A stretch of DNA of 64,000 nt from an uncultured Flavobacteriales bacterium (GCA_937129365.1 CAKZNB010000049.1:1-64000); one strand, 5' to 3'. Shown: positions 15,619 through 25,599, counted from the first letter of the stretch. Numbers and translations are program-made. Notes: generated from the sequence alone by a model not told the origin.

Positions 15619-16281
15619 ATGAATAATAAAGTTCTAATAATTTTTCTTTTAACAGTTTTGTTTTCTTGTAGAAAAGAAGAAGAAACATTCGTTATTTCAG
15701 GGGTAATAATGCGCGATTGTAATTCTATTCCAATGGCAAATGAAGAATTTGAGCTATATTCTTATGGGGATACTTGGACACTAAATAGGAATGTAATTTC
15801 TGAATCTTTTAAAACCGATGCTTTAGGTGCTTTTCAAGTGGAGTACCAGTCAAAATACCTAAAATCGTCATTAGAAATCAAATACAAAGGAGAAATCTTT
15901 TTTTTAACTCCCGGAAATGGTTGTATAGGAACTATTGTGATGTACCCTACAATTAATCTTCTTACAAATGTTAAAATTAATAACTCTTATTCTCCAGGAG
16001 ATACATTAAGAATTTTAGAAAACAATAGAGAAATAAATAAATTTTCCTATCCATTTAATGATACAGTTTTAGATACCCTGAAAAATCATTTTGGCAATAG
16101 TCAATATAATGAAGTTCGAGATAAAGATACGAGACTAAAAGTTTATTCGGGCTTGAGTTACAGGGTTGATTCTGGTCAGAGGTTTACAACTTCTTATAAA
16201 ATTAAAAAGACTGGAGGCCCATCACAATCATTTGATGGATGTACTAATAAAATTTATAAAGTTGAGATTGAGGTAGATTAG
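15619..16281 (+). CDS. Lipoprotein with an N-terminal beta-sandwich-like domain
   Basis: A signal peptide with lipobox LFSC at residues about 14-17 predicts lipid attachment. The following VISGVIMRDCNSIPMANEEFELY resembles the carboxypeptidase regulatory-like fold found in many Bacteroidota lipoproteins. The rest (220 residues) has no recognised domain. It stands between gldG and the PorV-like gene, with gaps of about 54 and 69 bases, so it may be its own unit. Confidence 0.6.
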   Translation: MNNKVLIIFLLTVLFSCRKEEETFVISGVIMRDCNSIPMANEEFELYSYGDTWTLNRNVISESFKTDALGAFQVEYQSKYLKSSLEIKYKGEIFFLTPGNGCIGTIVMYPTINLLTNVKINNSYSPGDTLRILENNREINKFSYPFNDTVLDTLKNHFGNSQYNEVRDKDTRLKVYSGLSYRVDSGQRFTTSYKIKKTGGPSQSFDGCTNKIYKVEIEVD

Positions 16282-16350
16282 GTGCAATTTAAAACCAATT
16301 TCCTTTTCAAAACTTTTCATTCGATGTATATTTAAGAAAAATCGTCTTTA

Positions 16351-17160
16351 ATGAAAAAACTATTTCTATTATTTTGTTTATTACCAGCTACATTGGTAGC
16401 AGGAAACGACAATTTACTTATTGGCGGAAGAGCAACAGGAATGGGAAATACGGGATTGTGTTTGGCAGATGTTTGGGCAATTCGATACAACCAAGGAGCT
16501 TTGGCAGATTTACGCGAAATTTCTATCGGAGCTTCTTATGAAAATAGATTTTTGGTACAAGGGTTAGGGGTACAATCACTAGCAGTTGCTATCCCAGTAA
16601 AAAAAGGAACTTTTGGATTTAATTACACAGGATTTGGCGATAATTTATACCGAGAAACTAAGATTGGTCTGGGATACGGAATGAAACTCTCAGATAAATT
16701 TAATCTTGGAATTAGATTGAATTATCACTCTTTAAGACTGGGGAATAATTACGGTTCTGCTCAAAATTTAACTTTTGAAGTAGGCATATTAGCAAAACCC
16801 ACTAAGAATTTGCAAGTAGGATTTCATTTGTTTAATCCTTCGCAAACAAAACTTAATGACTATCAAAATGAAATAATTCCTGTGGTAATGAATTTGGGGA
16901 TTTCATATAAATTCTCGGATAAGGTAAGAGCAAATTTTGAGGTAGAAAAAGATATCGAAATGCCTTATTCGGTAAAAGCTGGAGTGGAATATTTTCCAGT
17001 GGAATATTTATACATAAGAGCAGGAATAATTACTAATCCTACCATGCCAACTATTGGTTTTGGGATTGTAAAAGGAAGATTTAACTTTGATTTTTCTTCT
17101 GCTTTTCACCCAGCTCTAGGAATTACTCCAGCAATAGGAATGACATATTCTTTTAGATGA
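16351..17160 (+). CDS. PorV/UPF0164-like outer-membrane beta-barrel
   Basis: Signal peptide MKKLFLLFCLLPATLVAG, then LLIGGRATGMGNTGLCLADV, the start typical of PorV/PorQ/UPF0164-type barrels, and alternating strands to the terminal aromatic MTYSFR. 269 residues. The coding region overlaps the next gene by 4 bases (ATGA), so the pair is co-translated. Whether it is the T9SS-associated PorV itself is uncertain; it is shorter than PorV. Confidence 0.65.
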   Translation: MKKLFLLFCLLPATLVAGNDNLLIGGRATGMGNTGLCLADVWAIRYNQGALADLREISIGASYENRFLVQGLGVQSLAVAIPVKKGTFGFNYTGFGDNLYRETKIGLGYGMKLSDKFNLGIRLNYHSLRLGNNYGSAQNLTFEVGILAKPTKNLQVGFHLFNPSQTKLNDYQNEIIPVVMNLGISYKFSDKVRANFEVEKDIEMPYSVKAGVEYFPVEYLYIRAGIITNPTMPTIGFGIVKGRFNFDFSSAFHPALGITPAIGMTYSFR

Positions 17161-19235
17161 ATTGGTGTAAATTCCATATTGCCATCCTATTTTTATTGAT
17201 TTCTACAGCGGGATTGTCTCAATCTAAATCTGAAGAAAAAAATGAAATTATAGAGCAAAGAATAGAATATATTGGTGGTGAAAATGAGAGTATTGATTAT
17301 TCTACCTTATTCGATAACCTCTATTATTACTACGATCATCCAGTAAATCTAAATAATACCAAAGAGGTAGATATTCTGCTCGAAATGGGATTGATTTCAG
17401 AGATTCAATTAGTGAATTTGAAACAACATATTGCTTCCAACAAAAAACTCATGACTATTTATGAGTTGCAGGCTGTGGAGAGTTTTGATATTCCCACAAT
17501 ACGAAATGTGTTACCTTTTGTAAAAGTTTCTTCTGAATTATTTGCTCCTAATGTTTCTCTTAAAGAAATATTAAAAAATAGTAGTAACGAATTGTACATC
17601 AGAAATATCAGGGATATTGAACAGAAAAAAGGGTATTCTACCAAAGAAGAAGAGGATGATACTCGCTATTTGGGAAGTCCAGACAAATTATTTATTCGCT
17701 ACAGATTTAGGTATCTAAATAAAATTAGTGTGGGTTTTACTACTGAAAAAGACCAAGGTGAGCAACTGTTTGGTAACTCACAACCACAGGGATTTGATTT
17801 TTATTCAGCTCATTTTTACCTCAAAGATTTTGGTAGATTGAAAGCATTAGCACTTGGTGATTACCACTTTCAGGTAGGGCAGGGGTTGACTTTGTGGAGT
17901 GGATTGGCTTTTGGAAAATCAGTGGATATTAGCACTATAAAAAGAAATGGAGTTGGAATCAGACAATATGCTTCGGCAGATGAAAATAATTTTTTAAGAG
18001 GTGGTGCAGCTACTTTTGGTTTGACGAAAAATGTGAATCTTTCGGCATTTTACTCACGAAAAAGAATTGATGCAAATATTACCGATACCTTAGATGCTCA
18101 GACTAATGAAATTGCTTTTTCATCTTTTCAGAATAGTGGATTCCATAGAACTGTAGCTGAACTCAATGATAAAGATGCTATTCTTGAGACTCATTTTGGT
18201 GGAAGATTAGAGTTTGTGAATCAGAATTTTAAAATAGGAGCAACAGGTTTTGCCTCTAGGTATGGAGGAGAGTTTGAGCGGAAATTAAGTTTCTATAATC
18301 AATTTGAATTTGCTAATAATGAAAACTTTGTGGCAGGAGTAGACTACAATTATGTGTTCAGGAATTACAATTTTTTTGGAGAAATATCTAGAAGCCAAAA
18401 TGGAGGATTGGCTTATGTAAATGGAGTTTTACTTTCATTAAATTCTCGTTTTTCATTTACATTTCTTCATAGAAATTATGGCAGAGATTTTCAAAATTTG
18501 CTAAGTAATGGAATTGCTGAAGGAAGCCGAAGCTGGAACGAAAAAGGAGTTTACTTAGGGTTTGATGCCAAGCTAAACGGGCAATTTACGTTAACAGGTT
18601 CAATGGATTTTTATAAATTTCCTTGGATGCGTTTTCAAACTTTTACACCTAACTCAAGTGGATTCGAATACATTGCTCAATTGCAATATCGCCCATCTCG
18701 AAATTTTATTGCTTATTTCAGATTACGACATCAAGAGAGAGATATTAATGATAGCAAAATAGAATCTTCTATTTATCAATTGTCTACTGAATCAAGAACG
18801 AATTATCGATTTAATGTTTCGTATAAAATTACGGACTATTTAAGTTTGAGAAATAGGGTGGAAGTTTCACAATATGAACGAGGAGAGCAGGAAGATGAAT
18901 TTGGTTTTTTGGCGTATCAAGATGTGGTATTTAAACCAAAATCAAAGTCTTATTCCTTAACAGCTCGCTATGCATTGTTTGATGCAAAATCTTATAATGC
19001 AAGGATTTATGCCTATGAAAATGATGTGCTGTATTATTTTTACATCCCAGCTTATTACCGGGTTGGTTCACGGTTTTATCTTACAGCTCGTTACAAATAC
19101 CGCAAAAAATTCGATTTCTGGATTCGATACGGAGTATGGAATTATAGAAATGAAGAAACGCTCCTAAGCGGACTAGAAGAAATAAAAGGAAACATTCGTT
19201 CTGATGTTAAAGTGGTTTTTAGGTATTTATTTTGA
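17157..19235 (+). CDS. Helix-hairpin-helix domain outer-membrane protein
   Basis: 692 residues: a signal peptide, then about 100 residues with two helix-hairpin-helix-like units (VDILLEMGLISEIQLVNLKQH and NKKLMTIYELQAVESFDIPTI), then a long beta-strand-rich region ending RSDVKVVFRYLF, consistent with an outer-membrane barrel. The HhH units resemble ComEA, but DNA uptake is not established for these proteins. Tight linkage with the PorV-like gene suggests a two-protein envelope complex. Length is normal for this Bacteroidota family. Confidence 0.65.
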   Translation: MNWCKFHIAILFLLISTAGLSQSKSEEKNEIIEQRIEYIGGENESIDYSTLFDNLYYYYDHPVNLNNTKEVDILLEMGLISEIQLVNLKQHIASNKKLMTIYELQAVESFDIPTIRNVLPFVKVSSELFAPNVSLKEILKNSSNELYIRNIRDIEQKKGYSTKEEEDDTRYLGSPDKLFIRYRFRYLNKISVGFTTEKDQGEQLFGNSQPQGFDFYSAHFYLKDFGRLKALALGDYHFQVGQGLTLWSGLAFGKSVDISTIKRNGVGIRQYASADENNFLRGGAATFGLTKNVNLSAFYSRKRIDANITDTLDAQTNEIAFSSFQNSGFHRTVAELNDKDAILETHFGGRLEFVNQNFKIGATGFASRYGGEFERKLSFYNQFEFANNENFVAGVDYNYVFRNYNFFGEISRSQNGGLAYVNGVLLSLNSRFSFTFLHRNYGRDFQNLLSNGIAEGSRSWNEKGVYLGFDAKLNGQFTLTGSMDFYKFPWMRFQTFTPNSSGFEYIAQLQYRPSRNFIAYFRLRHQERDINDSKIESSIYQLSTESRTNYRFNVSYKITDYLSLRNRVEVSQYERGEQEDEFGFLAYQDVVFKPKSKSYSLTARYALFDAKSYNARIYAYENDVLYYFYIPAYYRVGSRFYLTARYKYRKKFDFWIRYGVWNYRNEETLLSGLEEIKGNIRSDVKVVFRYLF

Positions 19236-19286
19236 TAAAGATTTTCGGACTTTTAGATATCAGATTTTCAGGTTAACATCTTTATT

Positions 19287-19448
19287 GTCATTCCCTCGAA
19301 GGAGGGAATCTTAACACGAGAATTATTCCAACTAAGTAAGAAACTAAAAACACATAATCTAGTCATTCTGAATTTGATTCAGAATCTGTTAATGAATAAC
19401 AACTCCATCAATACTTACTTTAGATCCCGCATCAAGTGCGGGATGACA
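19287..19448. repeat. Cluster of three REP-like palindromes, family A
   Basis: Three short palindromes of the GTCATYC...GGAATCT type fill the 250-base gap: CCCTC/GAGGG near 19287-19314, CTGAAT/ATTCAG near 19362-19390 and CCCGCA/TGCGGG near 19422-19448, the last in opposite orientation. The gene on each side converges here. The rest of the gap shows nothing else. Confidence 0.7.
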
Positions 19449-19486
19449 TTTATGTGATGTGTAAGAATTTGAATTAGAAAATTAAT

Positions 19487-21766
19487 CTAATTATGCAAAC
19501 TCATAATCCTCACTTCTACACGCCTATTTTTTGATTTATTGGCAGTGTTTGTATTCTCTTCTGCAGGACGTTCTTCTCCGTAGCTTTTTATAACAATTCG
19601 GTCTTTATCCACACCTTGTTTGATTAAATATCTCTTTACAGCTTCAGATCTTCTTTGTGATAGAGCCAAATTATATTTACTGTCTCCATCGCTATCTGTG
19701 TGCCCTAATACCAATATCACCACCTTGGCACTTTGGTTAATTTTATCTGCAAATCCATCTAGTTTTGAGTGGTATTGACTTTGTACATTTGATTTATCTA
19801 CATCAAAATATACATTTACATAATCAATAGTTGATCTGCCATCAAGCACTTCTTTTACAGTTTGTTTTTCCATTTGAGATTTAGCATCTTCAAGTGTTTG
19901 CTCCACAGTTTTCTTTTCTACTTTAGGATACTTAACTTTTGGTGCTTTAGGGGTTTTTACTTTCCCATCAGGACAACCATTATTAGTTGCAGGTCCTGGT
20001 TCATAGGCACAGGAGTCTATCGCGTCACTTATTCCGTCCCCATCACTATCAAGGCAACACACAAGTGGCTCGAGTGGACAACCATTATTCTCATACACTC
20101 CAGGAACCGTAGGGCATCTATCTACTTCGTCAATAATTCCGTCCTTATCTCTATCTGGACAACCTTTATTGGCTCTCAACCCTTTTTCAGTCGGGCAATT
20201 ATCTTCATAATCCATAATTCCATCCTTGTCCGTATCAGGACATCCATTGTATTTTCTTGGTCCATAATCATACGGACAAAAATCTTTGTAATCAGGAATT
20301 TTATCTCCATCAGCATCAGGACAACCTTTCATTCTTCTTCCTCCTGAATCAAGTGGGCAAAGATCTTTCGCATCCGAAATTAAATCTCCATCTTTATCGC
20401 TCGGCATTTTGTGTTTGATTCCAAATACAACACCTGCATATACATTTCCATTGTAAAGCCTTCTTTGTCCAATTAATCCTGTTACGTTATTTGCACCAAA
20501 AAAGAAATTTTTAACTCTACCATAAACACCAAGATTAAGTTGACCATTTCGTTGAAAAGTAATAGGAACTCCAACTGCATATCCAGCTTTTTCATAACGT
20601 CCGCTTACGGTATGAATTATCATATCATGCACTTTGCTCGGGTCACTCCTCAGCCATACTGGAATAGATCCTGTGTAGTTTAAATAGATATTTGGCAGTA
20701 TTCTATAATCAAACATCAAATTGATAGCTGTTGGTAAACTCATCCTGAAATTTGTGTCTCCAGCATCTTGATTGTTAGTTACTTGGTTCAGAACATTGTT
20801 TTGTATGTCTTCTTTTTTTAGTTTGTTGTCAAATAAAATTTTATAAGGAATAGTATTGTTATTATCGTTTACAAAATTGTATGAGTTCGTATCTTTTGTG
20901 TATCTAATTCCGCCAATATTGGTAATAGAAGCTCCAAATTTCCATTTGTATTTATTTTCATGAAGGCTTGGATTTCTTCTTCTTCCATCCATTTCATAAT
21001 AATATTTCTTGTAATCAGGTCTGTGCTCATATACAAATCCTAAATCTAGTCCCAAGCCAATTCTAGTTTTTCTTAATTGATTATCGTCATCACTTTCTCC
21101 ATATTGAAACTCCATTCCGTCAAATGTAGTTTGACCATTCGCATTTACTGTAATATCTCCACCTTCGGTGTATAAATATCTGGCATTTAATCCGTTTAAA
21201 ATCTTTACAGTAATCCCAGCTTTCATGAATCTTTTCTTTTTATCAATCAAAGTTCTTGAATAAGTAAGATTATGTTCAGCCCAACTCATTTTTCCGTAGC
21301 TTAATCTCCCTTGCGTAAATTGTTTCCCAATATTTCCTCCTGTAAAAGAGTTGAAATCTAAGTCTGTGAGTTCATCTGAAATTCCATCAAAATTGGTAAA
21401 TCGTTTTACTTTCCATGAATATCCAATGGCATCTGTTGGTGTAAGTTCAAGAAAACCAGAGATGATATTTACCTCGACTAATTCTGAAAAATAACCTTTG
21501 AAAACAGGTTCCTTATAAGCACTTTTGTCTTTATTTCCGTATAAGAAATGATTAATATTGTTTCCGATGTAATTGTTTGAATAGGAGTAGTTTCCTCCTA
21601 AACCGACAGCCCATTTATAACGATTATCTGATAAAGATGCAGGGTTTAATGTCTGTGCAAATGGTCCGGCAAAATTGTCATTCGTAAAGGTGTTATAATT
21701 TGTTTGTGCAGTTAACTTCGACTGCAACAAAATTGTAGCAAGGGCTAAGAATAGAAAGTTTTTCAT
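19487..21766 (-). CDS. OmpA-family outer-membrane protein with thrombospondin type-3 repeats
   Basis: Signal peptide MKNFLFLALATILLQSKLTAQ. Residues about 25-450 form a strand-rich barrel-type domain (DUF5723-like). Residues about 455-610 hold repeated calcium-binding type-3 units (DKDGDLISDAKDLCP, DADGDKIPDYKDFCP, DTDKDGIMDYEDNCP and others). The C-terminal OmpA peptidoglycan-binding domain has VLGHTDSDGDSKYNLALSQRR and ends RRVEVRIM. It probably tethers the outer membrane to peptidoglycan. Length 759. It is a single gene with a perfect TATATTTG -7 element upstream. Confidence 0.85.
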   Translation of the reverse strand: MKNFLFLALATILLQSKLTAQTNYNTFTNDNFAGPFAQTLNPASLSDNRYKWAVGLGGNYSYSNNYIGNNINHFLYGNKDKSAYKEPVFKGYFSELVEVNIISGFLELTPTDAIGYSWKVKRFTNFDGISDELTDLDFNSFTGGNIGKQFTQGRLSYGKMSWAEHNLTYSRTLIDKKKRFMKAGITVKILNGLNARYLYTEGGDITVNANGQTTFDGMEFQYGESDDDNQLRKTRIGLGLDLGFVYEHRPDYKKYYYEMDGRRRNPSLHENKYKWKFGASITNIGGIRYTKDTNSYNFVNDNNNTIPYKILFDNKLKKEDIQNNVLNQVTNNQDAGDTNFRMSLPTAINLMFDYRILPNIYLNYTGSIPVWLRSDPSKVHDMIIHTVSGRYEKAGYAVGVPITFQRNGQLNLGVYGRVKNFFFGANNVTGLIGQRRLYNGNVYAGVVFGIKHKMPSDKDGDLISDAKDLCPLDSGGRRMKGCPDADGDKIPDYKDFCPYDYGPRKYNGCPDTDKDGIMDYEDNCPTEKGLRANKGCPDRDKDGIIDEVDRCPTVPGVYENNGCPLEPLVCCLDSDGDGISDAIDSCAYEPGPATNNGCPDGKVKTPKAPKVKYPKVEKKTVEQTLEDAKSQMEKQTVKEVLDGRSTIDYVNVYFDVDKSNVQSQYHSKLDGFADKINQSAKVVILVLGHTDSDGDSKYNLALSQRRSEAVKRYLIKQGVDKDRIVIKSYGEERPAEENTNTANKSKNRRVEVRIMSLHN

Positions 21767-21790
21767 GGATTTTTTTTACGGGTATTGTTT

Positions 21791-21798
21791 CAAATATA
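21791..21798 (-). promoter_or_regulatory. -7 promoter element of the OmpA-family gene
   Basis: Minus-strand TATATTTG is a perfect match to TAnnTTTG, 24 bases before the ATG. Confidence 0.5.
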
Positions 21799-21894
21799 GG
21801 GAATTATAGATGGTCTTAAATATAAATCGTGTATTTTTATCTTTTTAATTACTTATCGGTAACTTTAATAAATAATCGAATTGAACTGAGTTAT

Positions 21895-22056
21895 ATGCTA
21901 AAGAAAATATTATATTACCTGAATCCAATGACTATGTTTCAGAAGCAAGAAGGCGATTCAATAAATTCGTATCACAAGGCAATGCAAGGGATAAACAGGA
22001 TTTCTATCTATTTATTTATCATTTGTTTAATCCTGATTATCAGAAAATATGTGTAG
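21895..22056 (+). CDS. Small single-helix membrane protein
   Basis: A 53-residue protein beginning MLKKILYYLNPM, with a basic amphipathic N-terminus and a C-terminal helix (ISIYLFIICLILIIRKYV). The ORF track starts further upstream at 21829; the internal ATG at 21895 is preferred because the added 22 residues look like read-through of intergenic DNA. The GINRISIYLF stretch recalls the DUF6728 family of small Bacteroidota membrane proteins, but this is from memory. It converges on the MutS-family gene. Confidence 0.5.
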   Translation: MLKKILYYLNPMTMFQKQEGDSINSYHKAMQGINRISIYLFIICLILIIRKYV

Positions 22057-22061
22057 CTGAA

Positions 22062-23852
22062 TTATTCAGTAATTCCCATTTTTTTCATCAAGAATTCGGC
22101 ATTCATGTTGGAGCAAATTCCCTCTTTTAGTTTGTAATCAAACACCAATTCATCGTTTTCAATTTCTACATCAAAGTAATGGGTTTGAACCTGTGTAGGA
22201 AAGTCTTCTTTGATGCTGCAAAGCGATAAATCATGGGTAGCAATAATCCCCGAAGCTTGGTAGTTAAGTAGTTGTTTCACAAACTTTTTTGAGCCTTCAG
22301 CTTTGTCTTTTGAGTTTGTTCCTTTCAATATTTCATCTAAAATTACGAAGAGTTTTTCTCCGCTTTTCAATTTCTCTACAATAGTTTGTAGTCGTTTTAA
22401 TTCCGAGTAAAAATAAGATTCATTATCTGATAAAGAATCCGAAGTTCGCATGCTTGTGAATAATTGAGTAGGAGTGTAGCTAAAGCTTTTTGCACAAACA
22501 GGGGCTCCGCTTGAAGCCAAAACCAAATTAATTCCCACAGCTCTCAAAAAAGTACTTTTTCCAGCCATGTTTGCCCCTGTGATAATCACAAATTCTTGTA
22601 GATTGTTTATTGTTAAACTACTTGTAATCCTTGAATTTTCAGATAATAAAGGGTGTCCCAATTCTTCTGCTTCAAAAAAATGTGTTTGGCTTAATTCAGG
22701 ATAGTTAAACTCTGATTGGTTAAAAGCAAAATTTCCCAAACTAGCATACACTTCCATTTCATCCACAGCTTCAAACCAATTTTGCAAGCTATTTTCGTTT
22801 TTTGCAAGCCAATTTTTAAGTTTTAGTAAATACTGTAAATCCCATAAAAAAAGAGCATTCATAAGAATTGCAAATACAGGATTACTTCTGTTATCAAGCT
22901 GCTGAGTGATATTAGCTAACTCTTTAATTTCAGTATTTGCAGATTTGTTGTTGTCTACTAAAGCAGATTTTATTAACTGCAGTTGTTCGCTTTTAAACTT
23001 TTCATTTTCAATCAGATTGCTTAATATGCTATGTTGTTTTAGCACTTCTAAGTATTCACTTATTTTTAGATGTTGCTCATTGATAATTTTTAGCTTTCTG
23101 GCTGTAATTCCTAATGGAATAAAAGAGGCAATTAACAAATAAAAAGCTGGGATTAAGCTGTAAGAAACTCCAACAATAACCACCAACATAAAGATTGGAA
23201 CAGCCCATAAAATTACTCTCCATAATCCAATATTCTCAAATAGTGCAATTTCTGAAGCTCTCCAATTTGCTACTTCATTGATGTTACTTTCTTTAGTTTT
23301 GAACAATAATCCATTAGCTCTGAATTCCTCTCTCCAAGCATTTTTTGTACTTGCTTCTTTTACTGCTTCTTGCCTGTTTGTAATTTCTTCTTGCTTTGAA
23401 TTATAATTAGATAAATAGTTAGCAAATCTCTTTTTTGAACTACTACTCGTTGTCCTATTTAAGAACTGAAACAATGATTTTTCTCCAAATAAATCTATGT
23501 CATGAGAAAACCCATGTTGTGAGTTTATAAATTCTTTTCCGTTTTCAAATTCACTGTAATTTCCATTTAAACAATTAATTTCCTGTTGATTAATCTTAAT
23601 TTTAGTAGATAGAATATTGAGTTTTAATTTTTCTCTTTGATGAAATTTCAATAAGATTCCAAATAGAATAATTGGAAGAATGAGGAAATAAAAATAATCG
23701 GAGTTTTTAGATTGAATTGCAACTACAATAATTATAACAAATAGTATAAATGAAGCAATTCTAGCAGATGTTATCAAAGAAATTTTCTTTTTTTGAACAG
23801 TTTTTTTCTCAGCAAGAGTTTCAATTCTGTTTGTATAAAATTCTAAAGACAT
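22062..23852 (-). CDS. Membrane-anchored MutS-family ATPase
   Basis: 596 residues. N-terminal hydrophobic helices (IASFILFVIIIVVAIQS, YFLILPIILFGILLKF and a second pair near 225) anchor it in the membrane. The C-terminal half has MutS ATPase motifs: Walker A ITGANMAGKSTFLRAVG, Walker B LFVILDEILKGTNSKDK and the signature DSLSDNESYF region. It lacks the mismatch-recognition N-terminus of MutS, so it is not the mismatch-repair MutS. It may act on DNA ends or recombination near the membrane (inference). Its own -7 element TAACTTTG lies upstream. Confidence 0.8.
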   Translation of the reverse strand: MSLEFYTNRIETLAEKKTVQKKKISLITSARIASFILFVIIIVVAIQSKNSDYFYFLILPIILFGILLKFHQREKLKLNILSTKIKINQQEINCLNGNYSEFENGKEFINSQHGFSHDIDLFGEKSLFQFLNRTTSSSSKKRFANYLSNYNSKQEEITNRQEAVKEASTKNAWREEFRANGLLFKTKESNINEVANWRASEIALFENIGLWRVILWAVPIFMLVVIVGVSYSLIPAFYLLIASFIPLGITARKLKIINEQHLKISEYLEVLKQHSILSNLIENEKFKSEQLQLIKSALVDNNKSANTEIKELANITQQLDNRSNPVFAILMNALFLWDLQYLLKLKNWLAKNENSLQNWFEAVDEMEVYASLGNFAFNQSEFNYPELSQTHFFEAEELGHPLLSENSRITSSLTINNLQEFVIITGANMAGKSTFLRAVGINLVLASSGAPVCAKSFSYTPTQLFTSMRTSDSLSDNESYFYSELKRLQTIVEKLKSGEKLFVILDEILKGTNSKDKAEGSKKFVKQLLNYQASGIIATHDLSLCSIKEDFPTQVQTHYFDVEIENDELVFDYKLKEGICSNMNAEFLMKKMGITE

Positions 23853-23867
23853 TCTAAATTATTTTCT

Positions 23868-23875
23868 CAAAGTTA
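23868..23875 (-). promoter_or_regulatory. -7 promoter element of the MutS-family gene
   Basis: Minus-strand TAACTTTG is a perfect TAnnTTTG match, 15 bases before the ATG. Confidence 0.4.
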
Positions 23876-23999
23876 AGAGGAAAAATAGGATAATAATAGC
23901 AATTGCAATAGATACTTTTTAAGTTTGTTGACAACAAAATATTTAACAAGTAGGAATACAAATGTTAAATTATTAATTTAGAAAAAAGTAACATAAAGA

Positions 24000-25337
24000 A
24001 TGAAAAATATTGCGGTTTTAGGAGCTGGACGCTCATCTTCAAGTTTAATAAGATACTTATTAGAACAATCAAAATCAAATAATTGGAAGATAAGAGTGTG
24101 TGATAGGGATGTGGAAACTGCAAGAAAAAAAATAGATAATCATCCTAATGCTGAGGCAGTAGAATTTGATGTGTTTGATAAATCAGAAGTAGAATTTGAA
24201 GTTCAAAATGCGGACTTGATAGTTTCTATGTTGCCAGCCCGCATGCATATTCATGTAATTGAAGAGGCTATTAAGCAAAAGAAAAATGTAGTAACTCCAT
24301 CTTATATTTCTCCAGAAGTGAAAGCTCTGGATTCAAAAGCAAGAGAAGCAGGTGTATTGATAATGAATGAGCTAGGAGTAGATCCTGGAATTGATCACAT
24401 GTCTGCAATGAAATTGCTAAATGAAATTAAAGGTGAAGGAGGAGAAATTTTAAATTTTGAATCATTCACAGGAGGATTGGTTGCTCCTGAAAGCGACAAC
24501 AACCCATGGAATTATAAATTCACTTGGAACCCAAGAAATGTTGTGGTGGCGGGACAAGGAGGGTGTGCAAAATTTATTGAAGAAGGAAAGTTTAAATATA
24601 TTCCTTACCATAAATTATTTAGAAGAACTGAGTTTATTGATATTGAAGGCTATGGTAAATTTGAAGGAATTGCAAATAGAGATTCGTTAAAATATCAATC
24701 TGTTTATGGATTAGAAGATGTGCGAACAATTTACCGAGGCACACTAAGAAGAGTAGGTTTTTCGAGAGCTTGGGATGTGTTTGTGCAATTGGGAGCAACA
24801 GACGATACTTACCAAATGGAGAATTCAGAGGAAATGACCTACAGAGGTTTCATCAATTCCTTTTTGGCATATAGTCCCTCTGATTCTGTAGAATTAAAAC
24901 TACGTCATTATCTTAAGATTGAACAAGACGATACACTATGGGCGAAATTAGAATGGTTAGGAATTTTTGAAGACAAAAAAGTAGGGTTGAAAGAAGCTAC
25001 TCCTGCACAAATTCTACAAAAAATCTTAGAAGATAAATGGACGCTTGACCCAGAAGATAAGGATATGATTGTGATGTGGCACAAAATAATTTACAAGAAT
25101 AATGCTGGAGAAACCAAAGAAATTCACTCAAGTATGGTGTCTATTGGTGAAGATCAAACTTACACAGCTATGAGTAATACTGTGGGATTGCCAGTTGGGA
25201 TTTGTTGCAAATTAATCTTAAACGGAACTATCCAAGCCAAGGGAGTTGATATGCCTATTTCTAAAGAATATTACGAACCAATTCTGAAAGAATTGGAATC
25301 TTATAATATTTCTTTTTTGGAGAAGGAGATGAGGTAG
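24000..25337 (+). CDS. Saccharopine dehydrogenase-like (reductase) NAD(P)-binding enzyme
   Basis: An N-terminal Rossmann motif NIAVLGAGRSSSSL is followed by the saccharopine dehydrogenase layout: DLIVSMLPARMHIHVIEEAI and NVVTPSYISPEVKALD, then EAGVLIMNELGVDPGIDHMSA. 445 residues, as in the family. Its role in lysine metabolism versus other amino-dicarboxylic acids cannot be fixed from sequence. Because lysC and lysA are also in this window, a DAP route exists and this enzyme may act in lysine degradation (inference). It is a single gene flanked by gaps. Confidence 0.82.
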   Translation: MKNIAVLGAGRSSSSLIRYLLEQSKSNNWKIRVCDRDVETARKKIDNHPNAEAVEFDVFDKSEVEFEVQNADLIVSMLPARMHIHVIEEAIKQKKNVVTPSYISPEVKALDSKAREAGVLIMNELGVDPGIDHMSAMKLLNEIKGEGGEILNFESFTGGLVAPESDNNPWNYKFTWNPRNVVVAGQGGCAKFIEEGKFKYIPYHKLFRRTEFIDIEGYGKFEGIANRDSLKYQSVYGLEDVRTIYRGTLRRVGFSRAWDVFVQLGATDDTYQMENSEEMTYRGFINSFLAYSPSDSVELKLRHYLKIEQDDTLWAKLEWLGIFEDKKVGLKEATPAQILQKILEDKWTLDPEDKDMIVMWHKIIYKNNAGETKEIHSSMVSIGEDQTYTAMSNTVGLPVGICCKLILNGTIQAKGVDMPISKEYYEPILKELESYNISFLEKEMR

Positions 25338-25398
25338 TCAAGCTAACTTTTCCTGAAATGTTTAGTTAGGCTTATGAACTTCAACTTCTAAAATCACC

Positions 25399-25491
25399 CT
25401 TCGATACTCTCCCTGTCGGTCGAACTCAGGGTTCAGGTCAGCGGAAATCTGCGGGCTGAGTGATTTTTCTGAAAGAAAAATTGTATCGAAG
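25399..25491. repeat. MITE-like palindromic repeat
   Basis: Perfect inverted ends CTTCGATAC and GTATCGAAG bound about 93 bases containing internal secondary structure. No ORF is present. It fills the 262-base gap between the saccharopine dehydrogenase-like gene and the sigma factor. It is likely an intergenic mobile or REP-derived element. Confidence 0.6.
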
Positions 25492-25599
25492 CCCAACTTC
25501 AATCCGCACAACCCTCAACAAAGTCACTAATTCTAAAAATAATCCATATTTTTAGGATACCTTTTTCATTTTCTCCCATTAAGAAAGAAAATAACAACT

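Noticed and set aside
19862-20347. 161-residue ORF opposite the OmpA gene
   Set aside because: It is the antisense of the calcium-repeat region with repeated patterns.
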